Below, piece by piece: positions 1 through 8,431 of a DNA stretch of 64,000 nt. The notes under the pieces are model-generated. The model was not told the origin of the DNA. It did no database searches and saw nothing but the letters and a program-made list of their open reading frames with translations. Position 1 is the stretch's first letter; the number at the start of each line of letters is the position of its first letter. A program made the position numbers and the translations under genes. Origin of the DNA: GCA-2731375 sp002731375 (GTDB lineage: Bacteria > Pseudomonadota > Alphaproteobacteria > GCA-2731375); NCBI GenBank assembly GCA_030752605.1, contig JASMDX010000003.1, forward strand, positions 26,466 through 90,465, given 5' to 3'.

Positions 1-1
1 G

Positions 2-433
2 TATTACGAAACCATCTGCTCCGGCACGCCGGCGGGCCCTGGTTTTCACGGCACCGACGCCGTGCATGCCCACATGACCAACTCGCGGCTGACCGACCCG
101 GAAGTATTGGAGTGGCGCTTCCCCGTCATGCTGGACAGTTTCGGCATCCGGTCCAATTCGGGGGGCAAGGGCGCATTCAACGGCGGCTCGGGCATTCTGC
201 GCCGGGTTAGGTTCCTCGCGCCCATGACCGCCTCGATCCTGTCCTGCCGCCGCATTGTCCCACCCCACGGCATAGCCGGTGGCGGGGACGGCGAGCCTGG
301 TCGCTGCTGGGTCGAAAGAGCCGACGGTGGTCAGGAGGAGTTGTCGGGCTGCGACAGCGCGGAGATGACCCCGGAAGATGTCTTTGTCATTCAGACACCC
401 ACGGGCGGTGCCTACGGGGAAGCCGGGTCATGA
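2..433 (+). CDS. Hydantoinase B / 5-oxoprolinase, C-terminal part (left edge)
   Basis: Only the last 143 codons are in the window; the reading frame enters at base 2. The fragment carries family landmarks: YYETICSG, then AVHAHMTNSRLTDPEVLEWR, then a glycine-rich stretch with SGGKG and GGSG, and ILSCRR. These match the C-terminal end of the ATP-dependent oxoprolinase/hydantoinase B family, which opens cyclic amides such as 5-oxoproline or hydantoins. The stop codon overlaps the next start (ATGA), so it is probably co-transcribed with the MarR-like gene. Whether it is a separate HyuB subunit or the end of a fused oxoprolinase cannot be seen from here. Confidence 0.85.
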   Translation, partial: YYETICSGTPAGPGFHGTDAVHAHMTNSRLTDPEVLEWRFPVMLDSFGIRSNSGGKGAFNGGSGILRRVRFLAPMTASILSCRRIVPPHGIAGGGDGEPGRCWVERADGGQEELSGCDSAEMTPEDVFVIQTPTGGAYGEAGS

Positions 434-936
434 GCAGCAAACGCATAGTTTCTTCCTCCCATCTGGTCTCGGAACAGGCGGCGGAACTCAGCGAGTTTGA
501 ATTTGGTTTAAACATGGCGGTCAACGCTTATCACCGCTGGATCGTGCGCTGCATGGCCGCTGCCGGGCAGGACGGGTTGAGTGCCCTGGACGTCCTGGTT
601 CTGCATTTGGTCAACCACCGGGAGCGGGAGAAGCGCCTGTCCGATCTGTGTTTTCTGCTGAATATAGAGGACAGCCATGTGGTTAATTACGCCCTGAAAA
701 AACTGACCAAGCAGGATCTGGTCGCCGCCGAGCGCCGGGGCAAGGAGACCTTTTACGCCACGACGGACGAAGGCCAGGCCGCCTGCCGGCGCTACCGGGA
801 TATCCGCGAAGACTGCCTGATTGCCAGTCATGCCGCCCTGGGCCATGATAACCCCGAAATCGGCGAAGCAGCGCGCATGCTCCGCGTCCTCTCGGGCCTG
901 TACGATCAGGCCGCCCGCGCCGCGGCCTCGCTGTAG
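430..936 (+). CDS. MarR-like winged-helix transcriptional regulator
   Basis: A 168-residue protein with no membrane segment. The central part (about residues 45-115) fits a MarR/winged-helix DNA-binding domain: LSALDVLVLHLV, LSDLCFLLNIEDSHVVNYALKK as the likely helix-turn-helix, and LVAAERRGKETFYATTDEG as the wing. The start overlaps the stop of the hydantoinase-type gene by four bases, so it probably regulates that catabolic operon or the transporters downstream. The ligand is unknown. The family call is good; the role in hydantoin or oxoproline control is inferred from position. Confidence 0.8.
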   Translation: MSSKRIVSSSHLVSEQAAELSEFEFGLNMAVNAYHRWIVRCMAAAGQDGLSALDVLVLHLVNHREREKRLSDLCFLLNIEDSHVVNYALKKLTKQDLVAAERRGKETFYATTDEGQAACRRYRDIREDCLIASHAALGHDNPEIGEAARMLRVLSGLYDQAARAAASL

Positions 937-957
937 CGCCTATCAGAAAGCAGTTTT

Positions 958-1845
958 TTGCAGCAACTGGCGCCCATTCTGCTGTCCTTGATATCGGCTG
1001 GCCTGTTTTCGGTTTCCATTCTGGTTCTACATCAAGGCTTGCGCCATGCGGATTCAGAATCCGGCTCCCTGATACAGATCAGCGCCACGGCTCTATGCTA
1101 TTGGCTGTTCGCGCCCTGGCTGGTGGACAGCTGGATGTGGCTGACCACGGCGGCGGTGATCTTTGCCGCCGTTGGCCTGATCAAGCCGTTCCTATCTGCC
1201 AATGCCGCGTTGTTAAGCGTACATTATCTGGGGCCGACACCAACCGCCACCCTGGCCGCGACTTCACCCCTGTTCGCCGCTGTCTTCGGTGTGTTCTTTC
1301 TCGACGAACATCTGACCATGCCGATCATCCTGGGCACCGCCGCTATCATGGGCGGTTCGATCTTACTGGCGCAACAGGGCCGGGGACAGGGCGACGCCAC
1401 ACGCCGGGTCGCATGGCCCCTTTGGGCGCTGTTGTTGCCATTGGCCGCCGCATTCATTCGCGCCGCCGCCGATAGCTTCACCAAGTTCGGCATGCTCGAA
1501 CTACCCAGCCCTTATTTCGCCGGACTGGTCAGTTTCTCCGTGTCAACTGTCATCGCCCTGACATTTTATACCGCCAGGCGCCGCCGCCTCCCGCAGATGG
1601 GCCGGGGCCACGGCAACGGCTGGTTCGTGGCGGCAGGCGTCATCAATGCCGTGGCGGTTTACTGCATGAACAGCGCCTTGCAGCTGGGCGACATTATCAT
1701 CGTGATCCCACTGGTTTCGGCCTCGCCTCTGCTAACCCTTCTGTTGAGCGTATTCGTGGTTCGGCGCGAGACAATTACCCGCCATAGCCTGTTGGCGGTG
1801 CTACTGGTCGTTCCCGGGGTCATCGTCATCGCGCTCGGCCGATAG
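958..1845 (+). CDS. EamA/DMT-family transporter
   Basis: A 295-residue, very hydrophobic protein with about ten predicted membrane segments in two similar halves, as in EamA drug/metabolite transporters of 280-300 residues. Landmarks include LGPTPTATLAATSPLFAAVFGVFFLDEHL in the first half and VIPLVSASPLLTLLLSVFVVRRE in the second, the paired exporter signature. The only start that gives the first helix is a TTG, which follows the regulator stop by 21 bases. Substrate unknown; exporters of amino acids or metabolites are common in the family. Confidence 0.85.
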   Translation: MQQLAPILLSLISAGLFSVSILVLHQGLRHADSESGSLIQISATALCYWLFAPWLVDSWMWLTTAAVIFAAVGLIKPFLSANAALLSVHYLGPTPTATLAATSPLFAAVFGVFFLDEHLTMPIILGTAAIMGGSILLAQQGRGQGDATRRVAWPLWALLLPLAAAFIRAAADSFTKFGMLELPSPYFAGLVSFSVSTVIALTFYTARRRRLPQMGRGHGNGWFVAAGVINAVAVYCMNSALQLGDIIIVIPLVSASPLLTLLLSVFVVRRETITRHSLLAVLLVVPGVIVIALGR

Positions 1846-1859
1846 AGCGGGATGAACAA

Positions 1860-2792
1860 ATGAACTTACCCTCTATTTTTCTCGGCTTTCTGGCCCGTCA
1901 CGCCACCAAGTTTTTGGCCATTGGCGTTCTGACCGGGTTGTTTCTGCCGCCCCTGGCGGAATTTATGCGGCCGGCCCTGGTGCCGGCGATCTTTGTCAAT
2001 CTGATGCTGGCCCTGGTCCGATTGGATTTTGGCGATGTCGCCGGCTTCCTGCGCCGACCCGTTCTGTTGCTCCTCTTTACCGGCTTCGCCCTATTCGTTT
2101 CGCCGGTATTGATGGCTGGCATGGCCTGGACCATCGGCCTGCCTGCGGGCCTGGCGACCGGTTTGATCCTGATGGCGGCATCGGCGCCGATTACGACGGC
2201 CGCTACATTTGCCTTGATCCTTGGCCTTGATGCCGCCTTCGCTATCGCTGTGACGATCCTGACCCACCTGCTATTGCCCTTCACCCTGCCAGCCATGGCC
2301 TTGTGGCTGCTGGACCTGGAGTTACAAATCAGCCTGGTGGAATTCATGGGCCGGCTGGCCTTCATGATCGGCGGAAGCTTTACCCTGGCCGTTGTCGTCA
2401 AGCGCTGGCTCCTCCCGCCGGCACGGTTGCGGCATCACGCCCGTCATATTGACGGCTTGCTGGTGGTCGGCCTGATGGTTGTCGCTATCGCCATCATGGA
2501 CGAGGTAACGGATTTCTTCTTTGACAGGCCTGGTTTCGTCGTACTGACCATCGCCGCCGCCTTTATCGCCAACGCGGTGCTACAGGTAATCGGCGCCGTG
2601 GCGTTCCTGCCCGCCGGGCGCAAGCTTGCCTTCACCGCCGGGCACATGGCGGGGAATTGCAACATGGCCCTGATCCTGGCTGTCCTGGCCAACCGGGCGG
2701 AGATGGAAGTGATTATCTTCTTCGCCCTGGCACAGCTGCCCATGTACATGCTGCCCGTGATCGCCACCCGGATCTACCGCCGGTTTCTCTAG
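1860..2792 (+). CDS. Bile acid:sodium symporter (BASS)-like membrane transporter
   Basis: A 310-residue protein with nine to ten hydrophobic segments. FLARHATKFLAIGVLTGLFLPP near the start and the conserved GHMAGNCNMALILAV motif near residue 265 are typical of sodium-dependent bile-acid/organic-anion transporters. It follows the EamA gene by 14 bases and is probably in the same operon. The family also contains pantothenate, pyruvate and arsenite transporters, so the substrate cannot be named. Confidence 0.75.
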   Translation: MNLPSIFLGFLARHATKFLAIGVLTGLFLPPLAEFMRPALVPAIFVNLMLALVRLDFGDVAGFLRRPVLLLLFTGFALFVSPVLMAGMAWTIGLPAGLATGLILMAASAPITTAATFALILGLDAAFAIAVTILTHLLLPFTLPAMALWLLDLELQISLVEFMGRLAFMIGGSFTLAVVVKRWLLPPARLRHHARHIDGLLVVGLMVVAIAIMDEVTDFFFDRPGFVVLTIAAAFIANAVLQVIGAVAFLPAGRKLAFTAGHMAGNCNMALILAVLANRAEMEVIIFFALAQLPMYMLPVIATRIYRRFL

Positions 2793-2823
2793 CGGAGGCC
2801 GCGGCAATAATCTAAGCTGCGGC

Positions 2824-3519
2824 GTGCAAAACATATTGGTCACAGGCGCCTCAAGGGGCATTGGGCTGGAATTCGTTCGCCAGTACGATGCCGATGGCTG
2901 GCGCATCTTCGCCTGTTGCCGCACGCCTGGGCAAGCAGCCGAACTCAACGACATCGCCGCAGCCTCCGCCGGACGTGTTTCCGTTCATCAATTGGATGTA
3001 GACCAAACCGAATCCGTCCTCACCCTGAAAGCGGAAATCGGCGACCAACCCCTGGATGTTCTTTTGAACAATGCCGGTGTCATGGGGCAGCGCAACGCCG
3101 CCCGTGGCGATATCGACTATAATGCTTGGCAGGGTGCAATGGTGACCAACGTCATGGGTCCCATGCGCATGGTCGAGGCCTTCGCCGATAACGTCGTGGC
3201 CTCCGCGCAGAAAAAGCTGATTACCATATCGTCACGCATGGGCTCCATCGGTGAAGCCGCGGCCACGAATTCCATTGTCTACCGCTCCTCCAAGGCGGCA
3301 GTGAACATGGTGATGAAGATCGTCGCCAATGATCTAGGCGCCCAGGGCGTCATCGTGACCTCCTTCCACCCAGGTTGGGTACGTACGGACATGGGGGGCT
3401 CCGCCGCTGATATCTCAGTTGAGGAAAGCGCCGGCGGCATCCGCCAGGTGATTGCGGAATTATCCACCGCCGACAACGGCGCCTTCCGCAACTATGATGG
3501 CGGTGTCATTCAGTGGTAG
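2824..3519 (+). CDS. SDR-family NAD(P)-dependent oxidoreductase
   Basis: A 231-residue short-chain dehydrogenase. The N-terminal Rossmann motif is VTGASRGIGLEF (TGxxxGxG). NNAG lies at about residue 82, and a catalytic Tyr-Lys pair is present as YRSSKAAVN, preceded by ISSRMGSIG. The C-terminal FHPGWVRTDMGG is typical of carbonyl-reductase-like SDRs. The start is a GTG giving MQNILVTGAS. Substrate unknown. It is ten bases from the next gene. Confidence 0.87.
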   Translation: MQNILVTGASRGIGLEFVRQYDADGWRIFACCRTPGQAAELNDIAAASAGRVSVHQLDVDQTESVLTLKAEIGDQPLDVLLNNAGVMGQRNAARGDIDYNAWQGAMVTNVMGPMRMVEAFADNVVASAQKKLITISSRMGSIGEAAATNSIVYRSSKAAVNMVMKIVANDLGAQGVIVTSFHPGWVRTDMGGSAADISVEESAGGIRQVIAELSTADNGAFRNYDGGVIQW

Positions 3520-3528
3520 CGTAAGCGG

Positions 3529-4203
3529 ATGCCCGAAACAGCACAACTGAACCCCGAAGACATCGCCGACTGGATCTTCGATCTGGACAATACCCTCTAT
3601 CCCGCCGCCTCCGACCTGGGCAGCCAGTTGGGCCTGCGCATGGGGGAATTCGTGGCGCGGTACCTCGGCCTGCCCCTGGACGAGGCGCGCAAGGTACAAA
3701 AAAAATACTTCCACGACCACGGCACTACCTTGCGCGGCATGATGATGGAGCATGATCTGCAGCCGGATGAATATCTGGACTATGTCCACGACCTGGATCT
3801 ATCAGGCATTCCCCTGGACAGCCGCCTGGGCCAGGCCCTGGAAGCCTTGCCGGGACGCAAGTTGATCTATACCAATGCCACGACCAAGCATGCCGACCGC
3901 ATCCTTGGTCATCTGGGCATAGAGCATCATTTTAAGGGCTCCTTCGATATCATTGACGGCGAGTTCCTGCCCAAGCCCAATCAACGCCCCTATGATGTCA
4001 TGGTGACGCGTTACGGCATTGATCCGGCCAAGGCGGTCATGGTGGAGGACATCGCACAGAACCTGGTGCCCGCCTCCGGCCTCGGCATGGCCACGGTCTG
4101 GGTCCGGGGCGGTCGCAATATGGAGCTGGCGGCAGAGCATACAGCCCATGTGCACTATATCACCGATGATCTACCCGATTGGTTGCTGGATTTGACAAGA
4201 TAA
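3529..4203 (+). CDS. HAD-superfamily pyrimidine 5'-nucleotidase-like phosphatase
   Basis: A 224-residue HAD hydrolase. Motif I is FDLDNTLYP (DxDxT, Asp nucleophile) at about residue 18. Motif II is YTNAT at about residue 114, and the C-terminal acidic motif is VMVEDIAQNL. The sequence resembles the SDT1/phm8-like pyrimidine 5'-nucleotidase branch, usually 210-240 residues in alphaproteobacteria and often located next to dapD, as here. It would remove phosphate from nucleoside monophosphates in the cytoplasm. Confidence 0.85.
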   Translation: MPETAQLNPEDIADWIFDLDNTLYPAASDLGSQLGLRMGEFVARYLGLPLDEARKVQKKYFHDHGTTLRGMMMEHDLQPDEYLDYVHDLDLSGIPLDSRLGQALEALPGRKLIYTNATTKHADRILGHLGIEHHFKGSFDIIDGEFLPKPNQRPYDVMVTRYGIDPAKAVMVEDIAQNLVPASGLGMATVWVRGGRNMELAAEHTAHVHYITDDLPDWLLDLTR

Positions 4204-4281
4204 CGCGCAAACGTCGCTATTCGGTTGACAGAATGGTGGACCGGGGTAGTTTGCCCAGCGTTTGTAGCGGGGAGAGAGATT

Positions 4282-5112
4282 ATGAATACCAGCAGCCTAG
4301 AGACCAGTATCGACAACGCCTGGGAACAGCGCGATAGCATCAACGTCAACACCAAGGGCGAGGCAAGGGATGCGGTCAATGCCGCATTGGAGGCCATGGA
4401 CAAGGGCGAACAGCGGGTCGCTGAAAAACGCCCAGAAGGGTGGCATGTCAATCAATGGCTGAAGCGCGCGGTTCTGCTGTCTTTCCGCCTGAACGACATG
4501 ACCGCGATCCCGGGCGGGCCGGGCCAGGCCGGGACATGGTATGACAAGGTCGTATCAAAATTCGAAGGCTGGGGCGATAATCAATTCCGCGCCGCCGGCT
4601 TTCGCGCCGTGCCCAATTGCATCGTCCGCCGCTCCGCTTACATTGCGCCCAACGTGGTCCTGATGCCCAGTTTCGTCAATTTGGGCGCGTATGTGGACAG
4701 CGGCACCATGATCGATACCTGGGCCACGGTGGGCAGCTGCGCCCAGATCGGCAAGGATTGCCATATCTCGGGCGGCGCCGGGATCGCTGGCGTGCTGGAG
4801 CCATTACAGGCCGAACCAGTGATCATCGAGGATAATTGCTTCATCGGCGCCCGTTCGGAAGTAGCCGAAGGGGTGATCGTCGAGGAAGGCTCGGTTCTTT
4901 CCATGGGAGTTTACATTGGCGCCTCCACCAAGATCGTCAACCGTGCCACGGGCGAAGTGACCTACGGCCGGATCCCGGCCTATTCCGTGGTCGTGCCAGG
5001 TTCGATCCCTTCCGAGAGCGGCAACGTCAGCCTGTATTGCGCGGTGATCGTCAAACAGGTCGATGCCGGCACCCGTGCCAAGACCTCGATCAACGAACTG
5101 CTGCGCGACTGA
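4282..5112 (+). CDS. dapD: 2,3,4,5-tetrahydropyridine-2,6-dicarboxylate N-succinyltransferase
   Basis: A 276-residue acyltransferase of the succinylase branch of lysine and diaminopimelate synthesis. It transfers succinate from succinyl-CoA to tetrahydrodipicolinate. The left-handed beta-helix hexapeptide repeats are clear from about residue 110 (RRSAYIAPNVVLMPSFVN, GSCAQIGKDCHISGGAGIAG, FIGARSEVAEGVIVEEG). I chose the ATG at 4282 because GGGGAGAGA lies just upstream and the protein then has the usual length. An in-frame ATG 57 bases earlier has no comparable site. dapE follows after 22 bases. Confidence 0.97.
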   Translation: MNTSSLETSIDNAWEQRDSINVNTKGEARDAVNAALEAMDKGEQRVAEKRPEGWHVNQWLKRAVLLSFRLNDMTAIPGGPGQAGTWYDKVVSKFEGWGDNQFRAAGFRAVPNCIVRRSAYIAPNVVLMPSFVNLGAYVDSGTMIDTWATVGSCAQIGKDCHISGGAGIAGVLEPLQAEPVIIEDNCFIGARSEVAEGVIVEEGSVLSMGVYIGASTKIVNRATGEVTYGRIPAYSVVVPGSIPSESGNVSLYCAVIVKQVDAGTRAKTSINELLRD

Positions 5113-5134
5113 GGCTGGGAAACAAGCCAAAAAA

Positions 5135-6316
5135 ATGGCGGATAACAAGCCCACTGATGCAGTCCAACTGACCCGCGCCCTGATCCGTTGCGCCTCCGTC
5201 ACGCCCAACGACGGCGGTGCCCTTGGCGTTACCGGCGCGGCGTTGGAGCACTTGGGCTTTACCTGTAACCATATGACGTTTTCCGCGCCCGATACGCCGG
5301 ATGTGGACAATCTTTATGCCCGCCTGGGCGATAGCGGCCCCAATTTCTGCTTTGCCGGGCACACCGACGTGGTGCCCGTGGGCGATGCCGACGCCTGGAG
5401 CCTGGAGCCATTCGCGGCCGATATCCGCGACGGCATCCTCTATGGCCGGGGCGCGACGGACATGAAAGGCGCTGTCGCCGCCTTTATCGCCGCCGTCGAT
5501 ATATTCCTGGCCAAGTGCGGCGGCAGCTTTGAAGGCTCGATCTCGCTACTGATCACCGGGGACGAGGAAGGCCCCTCCATCAACGGCACCCGCAAGGTTC
5601 TGGACTGGCTTGATAAAAGGGGCGAGCGCCTGGATCATTGCCTAGTGGGAGAGCCGACAAACCCCGATGCCCTAGGCGACATGGTCAAGATCGGGCGGCG
5701 AGGCTCTATCACCGGCACCCTGGCGGTACACGGTGTACAAGGCCATGTGGCCTACCCGCATCTGGCGGACAATCCCCTGCCCCGCCTGGTACGGATGCTG
5801 GACCGCATCTGCCAGCATACCTTCGATGAAGGTACCGAGCATTTTTCGCCAACAAATCTGGAACTAGCGACCATCGACGTGGGCAACAGCGCCGCCAATG
5901 TCATACCGTCCCAGGCCAAGGCAGTCTTCAACATCCGCTTCAACACGGAGCAAACGTCCGACGGCCTGCAGGAATGGCTGCACCGGCAATGCGCGGCGGT
6001 GGGCGGCGAATACGAGCTGGACTTTCATCTCTCCGCCCAGCCGTTTCTGACCGAACCGGGGCCGTTCACCGAGCTGATCGCAAGGGCGGTCACGGATGTC
6101 ACCGGGCAGCGCCCCGCCCTGACTACCACCGGGGGCACCTCGGATGCACGCTTTATCCATCATCATTGCCCGGTAGCTGAATTCGGCCTAATATCGGAAA
6201 GCATGCACAAGGTGGACGAGCAGGCCTCGGTAAGTGACATCGAGAACCTGGCCGGGATCTATGCCCGGATTCTGGAGCTGTATTTCTCCCCAAGTGGTAT
6301 TGGTGATGCTGCTTGA
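5135..6316 (+). CDS. dapE: Succinyl-diaminopimelate desuccinylase
   Basis: A 393-residue M20 zinc peptidase that acts after DapD and DapC, releasing succinate from N-succinyl-LL-diaminopimelate. Metal and catalytic motifs are visible: FCFAGHTDVVPVGD with the first His and Asp, GRGATDMKGAVAAF, the acidic pair in GDEEG, and GGTSDARFI near the end. The ATG at 5135 gives MADNKPTDAVQLTRALIRC, the normal family start; the open frame extends 24 codons upstream into dapD and is ignored. The end overlaps the next gene by 11 bases. Confidence 0.96.
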   Translation: MADNKPTDAVQLTRALIRCASVTPNDGGALGVTGAALEHLGFTCNHMTFSAPDTPDVDNLYARLGDSGPNFCFAGHTDVVPVGDADAWSLEPFAADIRDGILYGRGATDMKGAVAAFIAAVDIFLAKCGGSFEGSISLLITGDEEGPSINGTRKVLDWLDKRGERLDHCLVGEPTNPDALGDMVKIGRRGSITGTLAVHGVQGHVAYPHLADNPLPRLVRMLDRICQHTFDEGTEHFSPTNLELATIDVGNSAANVIPSQAKAVFNIRFNTEQTSDGLQEWLHRQCAAVGGEYELDFHLSAQPFLTEPGPFTELIARAVTDVTGQRPALTTTGGTSDARFIHHHCPVAEFGLISESMHKVDEQASVSDIENLAGIYARILELYFSPSGIGDAA

Positions 6317-6887
6317 GGCGACCCGTTCAATCCACGGTGCCTGGCGCATTGCCCTGCTGGATAGGGATGCGCTGCTCTATTTTAATCTGACGATTAATGG
6401 CTTTTGGCGTTCGTTCGTGGCGCTTGGAATCGTACTGCCGCTCTATCTCGCATTCCTGATCGCCGGCCATGGCAAAAGCCCGGGGCCGGGGCTGGCGTCT
6501 GGACCCGTGCCCGCCCTGGAATGGTATGTCGTCTTAAAAATGGCGACTTTCTCCACGACCTGGCTGCTGTTTCCCCTCATCATGGTGCCCATATCTCGTC
6601 TGCTGGACCTGTCCGCCACCTATGTCCAATATATCATCGTCTGGAACTGGGCGAATGTGCTGGCCATGGCCGTGGTCCTGCCGGCGGTGCTGTTGTTTCT
6701 ATCCGGCGTCCTGTCGGGCCAATTGGGCGCGATGATCCCCATGGCGGCACAAATCACCATGCTTTTCTACGGTTACATGGTGGCCCGTACCGGTTTGCTC
6801 TGCAAGCCGGTCACCGCCGTCGGCATCGTCGCCCTGGATTTTCTCATGACCCTGCTGTTCAACGGCCTCGCCAGCCGCCTGCTGTGA
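6306..6887 (+). CDS. Hypothetical multi-pass membrane protein downstream of dapE
   Basis: A 193-residue protein with about five hydrophobic segments (for example FVALGIVLPLYLAFLIAG, WLLFPLIMVPISRLL, VLAMAVVLPAVLLFLSGVL). The ATG at 6306 gives MLLEATRSIHGAWRIALLD; a longer open frame runs back into dapE. It overlaps dapE by 11 bases and shares one base with the next start, so it is translationally coupled. I do not recognise a catalytic motif. Position in the lysine/peptidoglycan precursor operon does not by itself give a function. Confidence 0.7.
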   Translation: MLLEATRSIHGAWRIALLDRDALLYFNLTINGFWRSFVALGIVLPLYLAFLIAGHGKSPGPGLASGPVPALEWYVVLKMATFSTTWLLFPLIMVPISRLLDLSATYVQYIIVWNWANVLAMAVVLPAVLLFLSGVLSGQLGAMIPMAAQITMLFYGYMVARTGLLCKPVTAVGIVALDFLMTLLFNGLASRLL

Positions 6888-7666
6888 TGACCGGATCGCG
6901 GCAGCCTTCCCTGACCTTCTATCATGCCTGGAGTTCGTCAGCCTCGCGCAAGGTGCGGCTCTGCCTGGCCGAGAAAGGCCTGACCTACGAGGGCAAAGTG
7001 CTCGACTTAGGCCGTTTTCAACATCACAGCGCCTGGTACAAGGCACTGAATCCTAGCGGCATTGTCCCCTGTTTACTGGTGGACGGCCTTGCGCTGGTCG
7101 AAAGCAACCTGATCGACGAATATCTGGACGAAGCCTTCCCTGAACCGGCTCTGATGCCTGACGATCCAGTTGCTCGGCACGAAGCGCGGCGATGGTCGAA
7201 ATATGTCGACGACGTTTGCCTGCCGGCGGTGCAAAAGCCTAACTGGACCCGGACCATGCACCCCATCGCCAAGCTGTGGTCGGATGCGGAGCTGGAACAG
7301 CGTCTGGCCGCGATCCCAACACAGGAGCGGCGCGATTTGTGGCGGCGCATGGCGCGGAATCCTTTCTCAGAAGCTGAAATCGATGCCGCGCTGGATATCC
7401 TTGAGGACATGACGCTGCGGATCGAAGCCTATCTGGAAAACAGCAGCGGGCCCTGGCTGTTCGGCCATCGCTTGACCCTGGCCGATCTGCATGCAGCGCC
7501 TTATGTCATCCGGTTCGAGGAAGAACGGCCGGGCCGGCTGCGCCCTTTGACCGCCCGCTGGTGGGATGCATTGAGGGCTAGACCCAGCTGGTCGACAGCC
7601 GAGATCGGCAGCTACGAAGACGACAGTGCCCGAACAGCAGCCGAGGCGATCAAAGACCCCGCTTAA
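6887..7666 (+). CDS. Glutathione S-transferase family protein
   Basis: A 259-residue protein. The N-terminal thioredoxin-fold half has SSASRKVRLCLAEKGL, the cis-Pro region GIVPCLLVDG and the glutathione-binding LVESNLIDEYLDE. The C-terminal helical half contains SGPWLFGHRLTLADLHAAPY, the conserved N-capping Asp motif of GSTs. The start shares one base with the previous stop (TGATGA). The open frame extends 161 codons upstream without homology. Its end overlaps the convergent truA by four bases. Substrate unknown. Confidence 0.9.
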   Translation: MTGSRQPSLTFYHAWSSSASRKVRLCLAEKGLTYEGKVLDLGRFQHHSAWYKALNPSGIVPCLLVDGLALVESNLIDEYLDEAFPEPALMPDDPVARHEARRWSKYVDDVCLPAVQKPNWTRTMHPIAKLWSDAELEQRLAAIPTQERRDLWRRMARNPFSEAEIDAALDILEDMTLRIEAYLENSSGPWLFGHRLTLADLHAAPYVIRFEEERPGRLRPLTARWWDALRARPSWSTAEIGSYEDDSARTAAEAIKDPA

Positions 7667-8424
7667 AGCATGTCGCGGCTAATCGGATAGTCCACACCCG
7701 TCAGGTACAGCCCTTCCGCCGGTGCCACCTGCCCGCAGCGGGTGCGGTCGCAGGCGGCCAAGGCATCGGCCAGATCGGCAGCGTTCCATTTTCCTACGCC
7801 CACCATGTGCAGACTGCCGACGATGGAGCGAACCTGATGGTGCAGGAATGAGCGGGCCGTCGCCCGCAGGTGAATTTCATCATTGCCCGCGCGCGCCACC
7901 TGTAGGACATCCATGGTGCGGACGGGCGTTTCAGCCTGGCAGTGGGCAGCCCGAAAAGTGGTGAAATCATGCTTGCCCAGCAGGCATTGCGCCGCCGCAT
8001 GCATGGCGCCCGCGTCCAGTGGTCCGCGCGCATGCCAGACCCGGCCACGGCGCAGGGCCAGGGGTGGACGCTGATCGTAGATACGATAGAGATAATGGCG
8101 CGCGGTGGCCGAAAAGCGGGCATCGAAGTCTTCACTGGCCAGCGCCGCCGCCGTCACCACCACCGCATGCGGCCTGACATGAAAATTCAGCGCATCGCGC
8201 ACCTTGTCTGGGGAAAAGCCCCGGCTTAGGTCAAAATGTGCCACCTGACCTAAGGCATGGACACCTGAATCCGTCCGCCCGGCGCCAAACAAGGTGACGG
8301 CTTTGCCGGAAAACGCCTGAACGGCATCCTCCAGGGTTTGTTGTACGGAAACTCCGTTCGCCTGGCGCTGCCAACCGACAAAGCCGCTGCCGTCATATTC
8401 GATATTCAGTCTGTATCGGGGCAT
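7663..8424 (-). CDS. truA: tRNA pseudouridine(38-40) synthase
   Basis: A 253-residue TruA, which converts U38-U40 in the tRNA anticodon stem-loop to pseudouridine. MPRYRLNIEYDGSGFVGWQ is the standard start. The catalytic aspartate lies in GAGRTDSGVHALGQVAHFD. RATARSFLHHQVRSIVGSL is the conserved C-terminal motif. I use the ATG at 8424; a possible upstream start would overlap the neighbouring reductase and has no family support. Confidence 0.96.
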   Translation of the reverse strand: MPRYRLNIEYDGSGFVGWQRQANGVSVQQTLEDAVQAFSGKAVTLFGAGRTDSGVHALGQVAHFDLSRGFSPDKVRDALNFHVRPHAVVVTAAALASEDFDARFSATARHYLYRIYDQRPPLALRRGRVWHARGPLDAGAMHAAAQCLLGKHDFTTFRAAHCQAETPVRTMDVLQVARAGNDEIHLRATARSFLHHQVRSIVGSLHMVGVGKWNAADLADALAACDRTRCGQVAPAEGLYLTGVDYPISRDML

Positions 8425-8431
8425 GACCAGT

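Noticed and set aside
6404..6886. A 161-residue N-terminal extension of the GST
   Set aside because: It overlaps the membrane-protein gene in another frame and shows no family similarity; the ATG at 6887 gives the normal GST length.
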